The notes under the pieces are model-generated. The model saw nothing but the letters and a program-made list of their open reading frames with translations. It made no database searches and was not told the DNA's origin. From the NCBI GenBank assembly GCA_900498245.1, contig LS998015.1:1762343-1825744 (forward strand): a stretch of DNA of 63,402 nt. Direction: 5' to 3'. Origin of the DNA: Candidatus Zixiibacteriota bacterium (GTDB lineage Bacteria > Zixibacteria > MSB-5A5 > GN15 > PGXB01). A program made the position numbers and the translations under genes. Positions 1-11,000 of the stretch are shown here, piece after piece (the first letter of the stretch is position 1; each line of letters begins with the position of its first letter).

Positions 1-875
1 ATCTCATTGCCTTTGAAGTCGGTTTTGCCGAAATAATAACGGGGCCCTTCATAGATGTCGAGATATATGGTCATGCGGTTGCGGCTGGTATCGATTTGAA
101 AGGAGTCAGATTTCAGATAGGAATCGATAAAGCCCTTCTTATGCATATATTCGACGATCTTCTCTTTATCTTCGGGATATTTTTCTTTGTCGAAATCGGA
201 TGATTTCAAGAAGCCCCTCTTCCGGTTGCGCATATTTCCGACGATATCCGATGCTTTCACCCGGGAATTCCCCGTCACGACCACATTCTCAACCTTTATT
301 TTCGATTCTTCGTCGATTTTGTAGGTCAGAAGGACTTCCGATGAATCAGCGGAATAGGTCAACTCCGGAGTGACTCGGGCCAGGAAGTATCCTTTCTCGG
401 CGTACAGTTTTTCGATTTCAATCTTTTTTTCAAAAATTAGGCTGGGAAGCGCGTAGGAGCCGGCCCCAATTTTTATCTTTTCCAAGAGATCCTTGCTCTT
501 GAATTTGGTATTGCCTTTGAATTCGATCCCGGTCAATTTGGGCAACTCCACGACTTTTATCAGGACTCTGATACCCCCGGTGACTTCTTCCGCCTCAATG
601 GAGACATCTTTAAAGAATCCCAACCCATAAAGTCTCCTGATGGCGTCCTGAGTAGTAGCCGAAGTCAATTGATCGCCCTTTTTGATATTGGCGACCGACA
701 GAATCAAATTGGTTGAGGCTTCCTTATTCCCCTCGACACCCACGTCAACGACATTAAAAGATTGCGCCCGAGGCGATGGAATATATCCGACGAAAAGGAT
801 TGCAAGCAATATTAAAGACCGGAAAAGAAACCTTCCCGGTCTTAAAATTCCCGAATTGTAACCGCGATCGTTCAA
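1..875 (-). CDS. bamA: BamA, outer-membrane protein assembly factor (N-terminal part, cut by window edge)
   Basis: About 290 residues are visible on the minus strand before the gene leaves the window. They begin with a basic N-terminus, a hydrophobic stretch (SLILLAILFVGY) and a cleavage-like PRAQS, which looks like a signal peptide. Successive POTRA repeats follow, for example NVVDVGVEGNKEAS, VVELPKLTGIEFKGNTKF and ENVVVTGNSRVKASDIV. BamA inserts beta-barrel proteins into the outer membrane, and its POTRA domains lie in the periplasm. The chosen start is a TTG at 875 that overlaps the rplU stop codon as TTGA, implying translational coupling; no ATG precedes the signal peptide in frame. The beta-barrel part lies outside the window. 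A second, shorter Omp85 gene occurs at 44537, and this one is judged to be BamA because of its longer POTRA series. Confidence 0.88.
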   Translation of the reverse strand, partial: MNDRGYNSGILRPGRFLFRSLILLAILFVGYIPSPRAQSFNVVDVGVEGNKEASTNLILSVANIKKGDQLTSATTQDAIRRLYGLGFFKDVSIEAEEVTGGIRVLIKVVELPKLTGIEFKGNTKFKSKDLLEKIKIGAGSYALPSLIFEKKIEIEKLYAEKGYFLARVTPELTYSADSSEVLLTYKIDEESKIKVENVVVTGNSRVKASDIVGNMRNRKRGFLKSSDFDKEKYPEDKEKIVEYMHKKGFIDSYLKSDSFQIDTSRNRMTIYLDIYEGPRYYFGKTDFKGNE

Positions 876-1192
876 TTTTCAGGAGTAATTATCTTATTTA
901 TTTTGATTTCTGTATATTTCTGGCGATGCCCGTTGTGGCGACGGTTCTTGGTGCGGCGCTTAAACTTATAAACGTCCACCTTTTCCGCCAATCCTTCGCC
1001 CAACACTTCGGCTTCAACCCGGGCCGATGCCAGATAGGGATTCCCGACGATTGAATTTTCGCCGCTCTTTACCAGAAGAACTTTTTCCAGGGCAATTGTT
1101 TCGCCCGGCTTAATTGCCAAAAAAGGAATTTTCAGAATCGTACCGACTTCCGCATTGAATTGCAGGCCACCGGATTCAAAAACAGCATACAT
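872..1192 (-). CDS. rplU: 50S ribosomal protein L21
   Basis: The 106-residue product starts MYAVFESGGLQF and carries the L21 core KVDVYKFKRRTKNRRHNGHRQ, which contacts 23S rRNA. Length is normal for the family. A strong ribosome-binding site (GAGGAGG) precedes the ATG. A TTGACA hexamer on the minus strand at 1271-1266 is a possible -35 element, but no good -10 follows it. In most bacteria rplU is followed directly by rpmA (L27); here the next gene is bamA, overlapping by four bases, and rpmA is absent from the visible sequence. Confidence 0.96.
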   Translation of the reverse strand: MYAVFESGGLQFNAEVGTILKIPFLAIKPGETIALEKVLLVKSGENSIVGNPYLASARVEAEVLGEGLAEKVDVYKFKRRTKNRRHNGHRQKYTEIKINKIITPEN

Positions 1193-1449
1193 TACCTGAC
1201 TCCTCCTCTATATTTCCGCATTCTGAGTAGTTTCAAAAGGCTTAACTTAAGGCTTTTCGCCCGACTGTCAAGAAAAAATTTAACCTTTTACCATTTATAA
1301 AGTTATCAGAAGATTCATATATATTAAACGTTCTATTATACCGACGGTTCCACAACTTGCTTAAGTTAATTGTATTCATGCGATTTTTATTATTATGTGA
1401 TAGAAAAGGGGCTTCTTCGTTTATAATTTGATGAGTATATTAGGAACCT

Positions 1450-3501
1450 ATGAATAACGGCAGATTACATCGCCTTCAAAAAAGTGAAGAGATACCGGCA
1501 AGCGGCGGCTATCGGCTGATTTCAAGCTACTCTCCAAGAGGGGATCAGCCACAGGCCATAGCGGAATTGGTCGATGGTCTGGAACGGGGTCAGAAATTTC
1601 AGACCCTTCTGGGCGTGACCGGTTCCGGCAAGACTTTTACGGTCGCCAATGTGATCGAGAGATTTAAACGGCCGACACTGGTCATTTCTCACAATAAGAC
1701 CCTGGCGGCTCAACTTTACGGGGAACTTAAGGCCTTTTTCCCCCACAATGCGGTCGAATTCTTCATAAGTTATTACGACTATTACCAGCCGGAAGCATAT
1801 CTGCCGACCACTGACACCTATATTGAAAAAGATACTTCGATGAATGATGACATCGACCGTCTCCGCCTGAGAGCGACCGCCTCTCTGCTGGAGCGCGAGG
1901 ATGTTATAATTGTGGCGTCGGTTTCCTGCATTTATGGATTGGGTTCGCCGCAAGATTACCGGGATCTGCTGCTATTTTTGGAAGCCGGTCAGCATTATGA
2001 TAGAGACGAAATTATACGCACTCTGATTGATATTCATTATAACCGCAACGATATCGATTTTTCCCGGGGCAATTTTCGGGTCCGAGGCGATACGATTGAA
2101 CTGATCCCGGCCTATCAGGAAACTGCGCTTAGAATTGAATTATTCGGGGATGATATTGACAGGATTAGCGAGATCAATCCTTTGACCGGGGAGATAATCG
2201 GGGAACGCTCCAAAGTGGCGATTTATCCCGCCAAACATTTTGTCACGACCGAGCCCAAGATGGAAAAAGCGGTGGCGGCCATCACGGAAGAACTGGATGA
2301 AAGATTGGTGCAATTGCGAAATGCGGGAAAACTTTTGGAGGCCCAGCGGCTGGAATCACGCACCAGATACGATCTGGAGATGATGAAGGAAATCGGCTAT
2401 TGCAGCGGGATCGAGAACTATTCCCGTCATTTGACAGGTAGACAACAGGGAGAGAGACCATCGACACTCCTCGATTTCTTTCCGAAAGACTTTCTGCTTA
2501 TTATTGATGAATCCCACCAGACGGTTCCTCAATTACGCGGGATGTATGCTGGTGACAGGTCCCGAAAAGAGGTCCTGGTGGAGCATGGATTCAGATTGCC
2601 CTCGGCGCTGGATAACCGGCCGCTTTTCTTTGACGAATTTGAGTCCTTGATAAATAAAGTAATTTTTGTTTCCGCGACTCCGGCCGAATATGAACTGGAG
2701 AGGTCGGGCGGGGTAATCGTGGAGCAAGTCATACGGCCGACAGGTTTGTGTGATCCCAAAATTACTATCAGGCCCCTGGCACATCAGGTGGATGATTTAA
2801 TGGAGGAGGTGCGGCGCCGGGCGGGAGCGGGCGAAAGAGTTTTGGTCACCACTCTCACCAAGCGCATGGCGGAGGATTTGACCGACTATTTGGCCAAATT
2901 GGGCATCAGGGTTCGCTACCTGCACAGCGAAATCGATGCCATTGATCGGACCGAAATCATCCGGGATTTGCGTTTGGCGCAATTTGATGTTCTGGTCGGA
3001 ATAAATTTATTGCGGGAAGGTTTGGATCTTCCGGAAGTCTCATTGGTCGCGATTCTCGACGCCGATAAAGAGGGTTTTTTGCGTTCGGAGCGATCCCTGA
3101 TTCAAACCGCGGGTCGTGCCGCCAGAAATAAGAATGGCGAAGTCATCTTTTATGCCGATAAAATCACCGATTCCATGCGCAAGGCGATTGATGAGACGGA
3201 GCGGCGCCGGCAAAAACAACTGGAGTACAATCGAGTCAATAATATTAATCCTGAAACCATATTTAAGACACGAGAAGAGATTCTTCAGGCAACCAGGTTT
3301 GCCGATTCCAAGACGGCCGAGCCGGAAGCTGTCGAAAAACCCGACTACTTCGCCGAAATGACCGCCGAGGGGAAAATCGCGTTTCTTCTGAAGGCGATGA
3401 AAAAGGCGGCCGACAATCTGGAGTTTGAAACGGCCGCGGCGATTCGTGACGAACTGACAAATCTGAAAGAGGGGCTGAAGAAGAAGCGGAGTCGAAAATG
3501 A
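1450..3501 (+). CDS. uvrB: UvrB, excinuclease ABC subunit B
   Basis: The 683-residue protein is a complete UvrB, the damage-verifying helicase-like subunit of nucleotide excision repair in the cytoplasm. Visible landmarks are the Walker A loop GVTGSGKT near residue 55, the beta-hairpin region with [12 protein letters not shown] near 110, the DESH box ([11 protein letters not shown]) near 353, helicase motif VI (QTAGRAARN) near 552 and a C-terminal UVR domain (about 635-675) that binds UvrC. Length matches E. coli UvrB within ten residues. The ATG follows AGGAACCT. It is transcribed divergently from rplU across a 257-base gap, and its stop overlaps the next gene as ATGA. No uvrA or uvrC is nearby. 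Confidence 0.97.
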   Translation: MNNGRLHRLQKSEEIPASGGYRLISSYSPRGDQPQAIAELVDGLERGQKFQTLLGVTGSGKTFTVANVIERFKRPTLVISHNKTLAAQLYGELKAFFPHNAVEFFISYYDYYQPEAYLPTTDTYIEKDTSMNDDIDRLRLRATASLLEREDVIIVASVSCIYGLGSPQDYRDLLLFLEAGQHYDRDEIIRTLIDIHYNRNDIDFSRGNFRVRGDTIELIPAYQETALRIELFGDDIDRISEINPLTGEIIGERSKVAIYPAKHFVTTEPKMEKAVAAITEELDERLVQLRNAGKLLEAQRLESRTRYDLEMMKEIGYCSGIENYSRHLTGRQQGERPSTLLDFFPKDFLLIIDESHQTVPQLRGMYAGDRSRKEVLVEHGFRLPSALDNRPLFFDEFESLINKVIFVSATPAEYELERSGGVIVEQVIRPTGLCDPKITIRPLAHQVDDLMEEVRRRAGAGERVLVTTLTKRMAEDLTDYLAKLGIRVRYLHSEIDAIDRTEIIRDLRLAQFDVLVGINLLREGLDLPEVSLVAILDADKEGFLRSERSLIQTAGRAARNKNGEVIFYADKITDSMRKAIDETERRRQKQLEYNRVNNINPETIFKTREEILQATRFADSKTAEPEAVEKPDYFAEMTAEGKIAFLLKAMKKAADNLEFETAAAIRDELTNLKEGLKKKRSRK

Positions 3502-4397
3502 AGATGAGTAGAAAATTGCTTATATGGCCGTCGGTAATTCTGGTTATTATGATCATATTCTGGGGTTGTAAAAAGAGGACATTTACCGTTGAGAGCACCT
3601 ATGCGGAAGAAATGCAGCGATTCATTGTCGATTCCGACGATGGCCGCGAACTTTATCGACAAGATATATTTTCCGATCGACCCTTCTATGCTTATTATGA
3701 TTCACTGCATTTGTATTTCTATTCCATTGATTCCTCTCACAGGCGTATAAGGATCAATATCGGCTCACACGTGACCGACGTTTATCCCTATGAATCCATT
3801 TATAATGCTTTAGGGACCGTTTGGGATGTCTATTATGGCCATTTGAATCGAATTGACGGGGCGGACACTGTTCCGGCCTATATATTAGTGGACACACTGA
3901 TTCGATATGCTTATTTCTTGAAGTTGTATGATGATTCCTATGACTATCATGGCTGGCGTTTTTGGGGATTTATCGGCGGCAAATATAATCCGGTGGCCAG
4001 TCAGGGAGGAAGGGTTTTTGGAACGGCCGGTAATGTTTCCTGGCCGGCAACACCTCCGGGAATCCCGCCGGTTCCGGGTGATAGCGGAGGATACTATATC
4101 AATGATGACTTCATTCCCAAGTTTTCCCTGGCCGATTCGCTTACCCTTTTAACCAATATCCCGGATATCATATTTGTCGAGAAGGGTGACTCCGGGGTCG
4201 CACCGATCAAGGCCGCGACGTACAGTACTCGCTTTAGGGCCGGCTGGCGATTGCCCTCGCAAACGACCGAATTATATCACCTGATATTTTTTGATATTCC
4301 GGGTCGGTTCAAGGTCGATACCCTTCAGGATAACAGCGTGGAATCGACTCTTATTAAAACCTATGACTATATAATTCCCTTTAAGGCCGATATTTGA
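3498..4397 (+). CDS. Predicted lipoprotein of unknown function
   Basis: The 299-residue product has a basic start, a long hydrophobic segment and a lipobox-like end (IIFWGC, Cys24), so it is probably a lipid-anchored envelope protein. The rest is rich in Tyr, Asp and aromatic residues, with a Gly/Pro-rich middle ([16 protein letters not shown] near residue 185). It has no motif I can assign. Start ATG overlaps the uvrB stop as ATGA, so it is co-translated with uvrB although a link to DNA repair is not evident. I do not recognise the family. The coding call rests on the intact frame, the signal sequence and the overlap geometry. Confidence 0.75.
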   Translation: MKMSRKLLIWPSVILVIMIIFWGCKKRTFTVESTYAEEMQRFIVDSDDGRELYRQDIFSDRPFYAYYDSLHLYFYSIDSSHRRIRINIGSHVTDVYPYESIYNALGTVWDVYYGHLNRIDGADTVPAYILVDTLIRYAYFLKLYDDSYDYHGWRFWGFIGGKYNPVASQGGRVFGTAGNVSWPATPPGIPPVPGDSGGYYINDDFIPKFSLADSLTLLTNIPDIIFVEKGDSGVAPIKAATYSTRFRAGWRLPSQTTELYHLIFFDIPGRFKVDTLQDNSVESTLIKTYDYIIPFKADI

Positions 4398-4789
4398 AAA
4401 AGCCGGAAAATAGATGACAAAAATGCCTGCAATCGGCTGCATATAAATTGAAAAAAATCTCCAAATCATTCCGCCATGGATGGACATACCGGCCGCCCAT
4501 GCGCGCAATCTGCCGGGGCACGACCTCCGTATTCTCGCCAAAATAGATTAACTTACTGCCTGAAAATGTCTTGGGCTACACATAAGGCCGTTTGTTTCTT
4601 GCCTCAGCGCTAAAACCTTCTGAGAAGTAAATTTCAAAACTTTGGGCCAGCGGGGCAAGGAAATTGCGTCGAGAGGGGCTGGCTAAATGGCTTTAGTGAA
4701 AAAGGGACAATATCTTTGGTCTGAATTTCGGGAAGTAATAGAGGTCTGATTTGAATAATTACTGGGCGCATGTACAGGGCAAAAATGAC

Positions 4790-4817
4790 TTGACAGTATT
4801 GGCGTTAACAATATATT
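4790..4817 (+). promoter_or_regulatory. Sigma-70-type promoter for the 5001 gene
   Basis: TTGACA (4790-4795) is separated by 16 bases from TATATT (4812-4817), a full -35 match and a five-of-six -10 match. The predicted transcript starts near 4824, giving a leader of roughly 177 bases before the ATG at 5001. Confidence 0.6.
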
Positions 4818-4871
4818 ACTATTGGTTTTTGAGCACCTTACTTCTTGTTCAAAAAACCGCTTGGCAAAATG

Positions 4872-4891
4872 ACCTATTGGAACCGATAGGT
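4872..4891 (+). promoter_or_regulatory. Imperfect hairpin in the leader of the 5001 gene
   Basis: ACCTATT (4872-4878) pairs with GATAGGT (4885-4891) around the loop GGAACC, with one G-U pair. A run of nine T follows 14 bases later (4906-4914). The distance is too long for a standard intrinsic terminator, so this could be an attenuator, an operator or chance. Confidence 0.3.
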
Positions 4892-5000
4892 TGGGATAAT
4901 TTTACTTTTTTTTTACTTGCCCAAGGGGATAGGTTCTTTCTACATACTTCGCCGCCGGTAGTAGGTGCCTCAGGTTCAATGGTGATATTTTGGAGGAAAG

Positions 5001-8000
5001 ATGGTTAGATTGAAACTGCTTGTGACGGGTGCGGTTTCGTTTTTATTTATATTATTTGCCGCTTCTTCAGTGTTTGGCGCGGGATCGGTGTTTCCAGCCG
5101 GTTCTGAGTCAAACCTTACCGGTGCCGAAAGTGGTATTGAACCTACCAGTCTTTGGCCCCCTCAGTTCGATTCCCTCGATACAAATGATAGTTTTTTTGT
5201 TTGCACTGGTTCGACGATTTATGACACGATTAAGGCCGTTTCCACGGCCTTGGTTTCAGGAAAGCTTTTGACTCTGACCAAAATATCCGGCCCGGGCGAT
5301 TTTTCATCGACACCTTCTCCTGATACAGTATATGGTTATTTCAGTTACCGGACAAACCGCTCCGAGAGTTTTCAAGTAACTTATAAAGTTGAGACCCAGG
5401 ATGGCTACACGGCCACGGCTACGAAAACCTATAACATATTTGTCAACGGTGCCCCCGTCATCACCACCGGCGACAGCTCATTTTATAGTTGTTGGGTGGG
5501 CGAAATATTCGACTATCAAATAAGAGCATCGGATCCTGAAAATGACCCCTTGACGTATATACTCCTATCCGGAGACGGGACGATTAATCCCCAAAGCGGA
5601 GTGTTGTCATTCCGGGCCGATACGTCCGGCCAATATTGTTTCCGGGTCTGGGTTTCGGATTCCTGCGCGGCCGATACCGCCAAAATTTGCCTTAATGTAA
5701 AACTGAATACCCCTCCCTTTGTTACCGGATTTGAAAAGAAGATATTATTGTGTGCAGTAGATACCGTCTGCTTTTCTGTTTCTGGCGGCGACCCGGACCC
5801 GGGTGATTCTATTGAGATTTTCCAATTAGACGGCCCGGGGATATTTGAAATGGTTGATAGCATCTCTGGTAGAACCTGCTTCCTGCCTGATAATGTCGAC
5901 TCCGCCACTTATACTTTCATCTATGGCGTAACCGACCGTTGTGCCCGAGGTGAGGGGGGAAAAGCGCTGGCGACGCCGCCGCTTTCGACCGACACGGTAA
6001 CCATTACGGTTATTATTACGCCGGGACCGCAGGTGACTTGCCCGCAGGACACATCGATTTTCCTCTGCGCTCCCGATACCATTTGTCTTCCAATCGAAGG
6101 ATTGCCGGAAAATTTGGAAGGGGTTACGATATTTCCCGGTGCTGTCTGGTATGATCAGATCAAGCATTCTCTCTGTTTTTATGCGGACAAAAATGAGGAC
6201 AAGCAGATTGGCGTGGTTGTCTCCAGCAACTGCGGGGTGGACAGCTGCCTTACAAATATATCCGTTCGCATTAATTCGGCCCCGATCGTTAAACTGGGTT
6301 CGGATACAACCGTGCTGGGTTGTACGCCGGCGCCGATATGTCTTCCGGTAATGATTTCCGATTCCGACCGCAACATTTCATCGGTTTCAACCAATCTGGG
6401 AGATTATTCGGACGGGCAAATTTGCTTTACGCCTCCAGATGCCGGCAAGTATACGTTAGTGGTTACGGCGACTGATTCCTGCGGTGCCGTCGGGCTTGAT
6501 AGTTTGATAATTACTTACAATCGTTCCGAGACGGTTTCACTGCAATGCCCTGAAGATACTTCGATATTTCTATGTGCCCCCGATACAATTTGCCTGCCCT
6601 TGGGCGGAGTTCCCGAGGGAGCGGCGGTCTCGGTGTCTCCGGCGTCCGCTTGGTATGACAAAGCCGCCGGAACGATTTGCTTCTATACGAACTGCTCCGT
6701 TGTGAAGAATATCAAGGCGGTTGTCGCCACGGAGTGCGGAAAAGACAGCTGCGGTTTTGCCGTCAACGTAACCATGAATACCCGCCCATTGGTGCTGCTC
6801 GGCCCGGATACGACGGTAAATCTCTGTGTTCCGACAGAAATATGCCTGCCGGCGGCAGTGAGCGATGTCGATGGCAATATCACAAATATAATGACCTCAA
6901 AAGGCGCCCGTTATGATTCCGCCACCGGACGTGTGTGCGTCACTCCCACTATAGAAGGAACAAACACGGTTCAGTTGTGGGCCGTGGATGCCTGCGGGGC
7001 GCATGGCGTGGCCAGTGCCAAGATTACGGTAAAATTCAATAAACCGCCGGTGGTCAAATCGGCCCCGGACATGGATGTCAAACAGTGCGGCCTTTCCGAA
7101 ATCTGCTTCCCGGTGAGTATTTCGGATGTGGAAAATGACATAACCAGCATTCAGGTCAGTCCCCTCGGCCGATATGACGCCGGTCGCGGTGTGATCTGTT
7201 TTACACCGCCCGGGGGAGGAACGTATAGCATAATTACCACTGCCATCGACAAGTGCGGCCTTGTGGGGCGGGACACGACGGTAGTGAGGGTTCATCAAAA
7301 TATGCCGCCGCAGGTTAAAGCGGCCGATACCTCGGTATTTCTATGCGAGCCCGAGACGATATGTGTCCCGGTACAAATCAGTGATACCGATACTAATATT
7401 CAAACCGTCAATGTCAGCGGCGGGGCCGTTTACTCCGACGGCTTCCTTTGCTTTGTCCCGGGTGGCACCGGCCAGTTTGCTTTTACCATAGCGGCAATCG
7501 ATTCCTGCGGAGCGGTGGGCGCCGATACCGCCCATATTAATGTTGTAATAAATTCCGCGCCGGTGCTTTCGAGCGCCGATGATTTCTCGATTATAAGGTG
7601 CGATACGAGCGCCGTTTGCTTTGATATAACGGTTGCGGATATTGACGCCAATTTAATGAGTATCGGGGCAAATTTCGGCTCATATGATTCCGAGAAGCAT
7701 CAAATCTGCTTTAGCCCGCACGGACCGGGAACATATAGCGTGATCATCACAGCCGTTGATTCCTGCTATGCCGCCTCTGTCGATACTACTTTCATTACCG
7801 TGGAGAAGGGTCCGGTGCCGGTAATCTCCTGCCCGGATACACTTTTGAATGTCGAAGGGTGTGTCGGAATCGATTCGCTTTGCCTGAATGTTCCTGTGGA
7901 AGGGGCCGATTCGGTGTTCGTTCCGGATGCGATCTGGCATAACGGGCAAATTTGTTTTGCGGCACCGAAAACGGCTCTTGAAAAAGACACGGCCTTTATG

Positions 8001-11000
8001 CTGATTGCCGCTAATGAATGCGGCCGGGATACGTGCATTGTCAACGCCCATATGAAGATCCAGGACAAACCGGTCATCGTTTCAGTCGACAGTGTGAAAG
8101 CCACGGCATGTGCCGGTGAAACGGTCTGCACCGATTTAGCAGTCTCCGGTGCGGATAGCGTGACGGTAAGTGGCGGCGCTACGTATATCGGAGGTAAACT
8201 CTGCGTTACCGCCCAATCTCCCGGACGCTTTGTGATAGGAGTGACTGCATATGGTACGTGCGGGGTTGTCACAAAGAATGTTATTTTTAAGATCAATATT
8301 GATTATGGTCCGATAATTTCCTGCCCGACTTCGCCGATTCCGGTGACTATCTGCGATCCGGGCAATATCTGTGTCGATTTGCCTATAAGCAATTATACCA
8401 ATGTCAGGGTTGACGGCGGCACCTGGTCGAACGGAAAACTCTGTTTCAACGCCGATAAAAGCGGCGATTATATATTACATGTCACGGCCGACGGCCGATG
8501 CAAGAGTTCGACGTGCGACGTCAAGGTCACGGTTACGATTCCGCCACGACCCGCGATTACTTGTCCTACGGCCGTAATAGATATACCCTTCTGCGCACCG
8601 ATGAACAGCTGTATCGATTTACCCATTGCCAATTATGATTCGGTGCACGTTGTCGGGGGGACCTGGGCGAACGGCAAATTGTGCTTTGATATAAATCAGG
8701 CCGGAGCGATTGCGATCAATGTCATGGCATTCAATCAATGCGGCGCCGATACCTGTACGGTAAATTTGAATGCCGTCCAGCTGCCCAAGCCGGAGATAAC
8801 CTGTCCGGAGTCGCCGATCAATCTGGCCCTCTGCCAGGTGGGACAGGTCTGTACCGATATTGCGATTGCCAATGCCGATAGCGTCGTAACCGATGGCGGC
8901 AGTTGGCTCGACGGCAAATTGTGTTTCACCCCGGAAGGCTCCGGAACGCATATCGTGAAAATCCGTTCCTATAATCAATGCGGTGTCGATTCCTGTCAGA
9001 TTACTTACAATATAAGCGTGGCCGAGCCGCTGGTGATGAACTGCCCTGTTGATACGACTATCAATCTCTGCGCCCCGAGCGAGATTTGTCGGCCGGTATC
9101 GGTTTCACCCGCCGGTACAGAAATTTTTGTATCGCCAATCGGAGAATATAGAGACGGCAATGTTTGCTTTGTTCCGGATACGGCCGGATCATATGAATTT
9201 ACAGTCAAAGGGATGACCGGATGTGCCGAGGACTCCTGCCAATTCAAAGTTCGCGTATTATTCAATGAAAAGCCGGTCATTGCGGCAAGGGATAGCTCAT
9301 ATTTTATTTGCCGTCCCGGCGATTCGCTGGAGTACCCAGTAAAAGTCAGTGATTACGAGGGCGATCTTATTACATTCCGACTTCTTACCGGATACGGTTC
9401 GATAAATGCTGAGGGTATTATTACCTTTGCGGGAGATACGACCGGAAATTACTGCTTTACTGTTGAGGCCCGGGATAAATGCGCCGCCGATACAGCACAG
9501 ATTTGCCTCAGTGTCACCAGCAATAAAGCGCCACAGGTGATTTCTGCACCCGATACGACTGTAAACGGCTGTTCACTCGGGACCGTGTGTATTTCAGTGG
9601 AAGTCAATGATCCTGATAATAATATTACTTCAGTTGTCTCCAATCTGGGATCTTATAGCGACGGACAGGTCTGCTTTACCCCTTCGGAAGCCGGCAATTA
9701 TTCAATCATAACGACCGCGACCGACGCCTGCGGGGCAAGTGATATCGATACCACAATCGTCAGCGTAACGACGCCTCAGCCCCTTACTCTGGAGTGTCCG
9801 CGAGATACCTCGATGTTCATTTGTAGTCCGGACACTCTTTGCTTCCCGATTGGCGGAATTCCGACCTCTGCCACGGTAACAGTTTCACCGCCTTCGGCGT
9901 GGTATGATAGGGCGGCGGGTTCGGTCTGCTTCTATACTAATTGCTCCGTCAAGAAGGACATTAAGATTGTAGTTGGGACCGATTGTGGTGCGGATAGTTG
10001 CCTCTTCAGCGTGAATGTCACCATGAACACCAGACCCCTGGTTTTGCTGGGCCCCGATACTACGATATTTATGTGCCAGTTGGGTGAAATTTGTATTCCG
10101 GCGGCGATAAGTGATGTTGATAATAATATAAGTTCCATCCTGCCGTCGCGCGGCGCCCGCTTTGACCAGGCCACGGGCCGTCTTTGTTTCACTCCTGCAG
10201 CGGAAGGAATTAGCACGGTTCAATTGCGGGCCATTGATTCCTGCGGTGGTTTCGGCCTGGCTTCGGCCAAAATAAATGTCATCCTTAACAAGCCTCCCAT
10301 TGTCAAGACTTCTTCGGATCTTGATTTGTTGCAGTGCACATTAAGTGAGGTTTGTTTCCCGGCAGAAATAAGCGACAGCAACAATAATATCACTTCAATT
10401 ACTGTTTCTCCGCTCGGGCATTATGATTCTCAGAAAAAGATGATTTGTTTCACGCCATCATCGGCAGGAACGTATTCAATCATAACGACGGCGGTGGATA
10501 CTTGCGGTTTGACGGCCAGTGATACTACAACGGTCAAAATCCTGCTTAATACCGCACCGGCCGTGGTCTCGGCCGCCGATAGCACCATAACTTTATGTAG
10601 TCTGGAGCCGGTCTGTTTTCCCGTCACGATCACTGACGCGGATAATAATGTTTCGCGGGTTGAAGTCAGTAATGGCGGTACATACAGCAACGGCCAGGTT
10701 TGTTTCACCCCTTCGGCGGCCGGTGATTACAGCATTATCATCATCGCCTATGATTCATGCGGGGCCTCCGCAACCGATACCACCAAGCGAAAAATAATTC
10801 TCAACAGCCGCCCCGTGGTGATCGGACCGGACGACTTTACGGTTATGCAGTGCTCCCTCAGCCAGATTTGTTTCAATGTGGCGGTCTCGGATATTGACGG
10901 CAATATAACTTCGGTTATAACCAGCCTGGGAACCTATAACGCTCAGAGCGGACAAGTCTGTTTCACGCCGACGGGATCGGGGTCGTATGGCGCTGTCATA

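Larger units (their letters stand above)
4398..5000 (+). other. 603-base non-coding stretch upstream of the giant secreted-protein gene
   Basis: No convincing gene is visible here. The 85-codon open frame starting at 4751 has low-complexity aromatic-rich content and runs into the next gene's ribosome-binding site, so it is taken as spurious. The second half holds a sigma-70-type promoter (4790-4817), an imperfect hairpin (4872-4891) and a nine-T run (4906-4914). The first half (4398-4750) contains nothing I can name. The resulting leader of about 180 bases for the 5001 gene is long for this genome, where most genes are tightly packed. Confidence 0.6.

Noticed and set aside
4770-4800. CAGGGCAAA resembling the start of a cyclic di-GMP (GEMM) riboswitch
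   Set aside because: The second conserved block (GGGACGCAAAGCC-like) and the tetraloop receptor pairing are missing downstream, and the motif overlaps the promoter -35.
4751-5008. 85-codon open frame upstream of the giant gene
   Set aside because: It begins at a TTG without a ribosome-binding site, covers the promoter and leader and runs into the next gene's start; its composition is not protein-like.
7766-8296. 176-codon antisense frame inside the giant gene (several similar ones between 5500 and 12800)
   Set aside because: They are antisense shadows of the repetitive coding frame, with no start signals or recognisable protein pattern.
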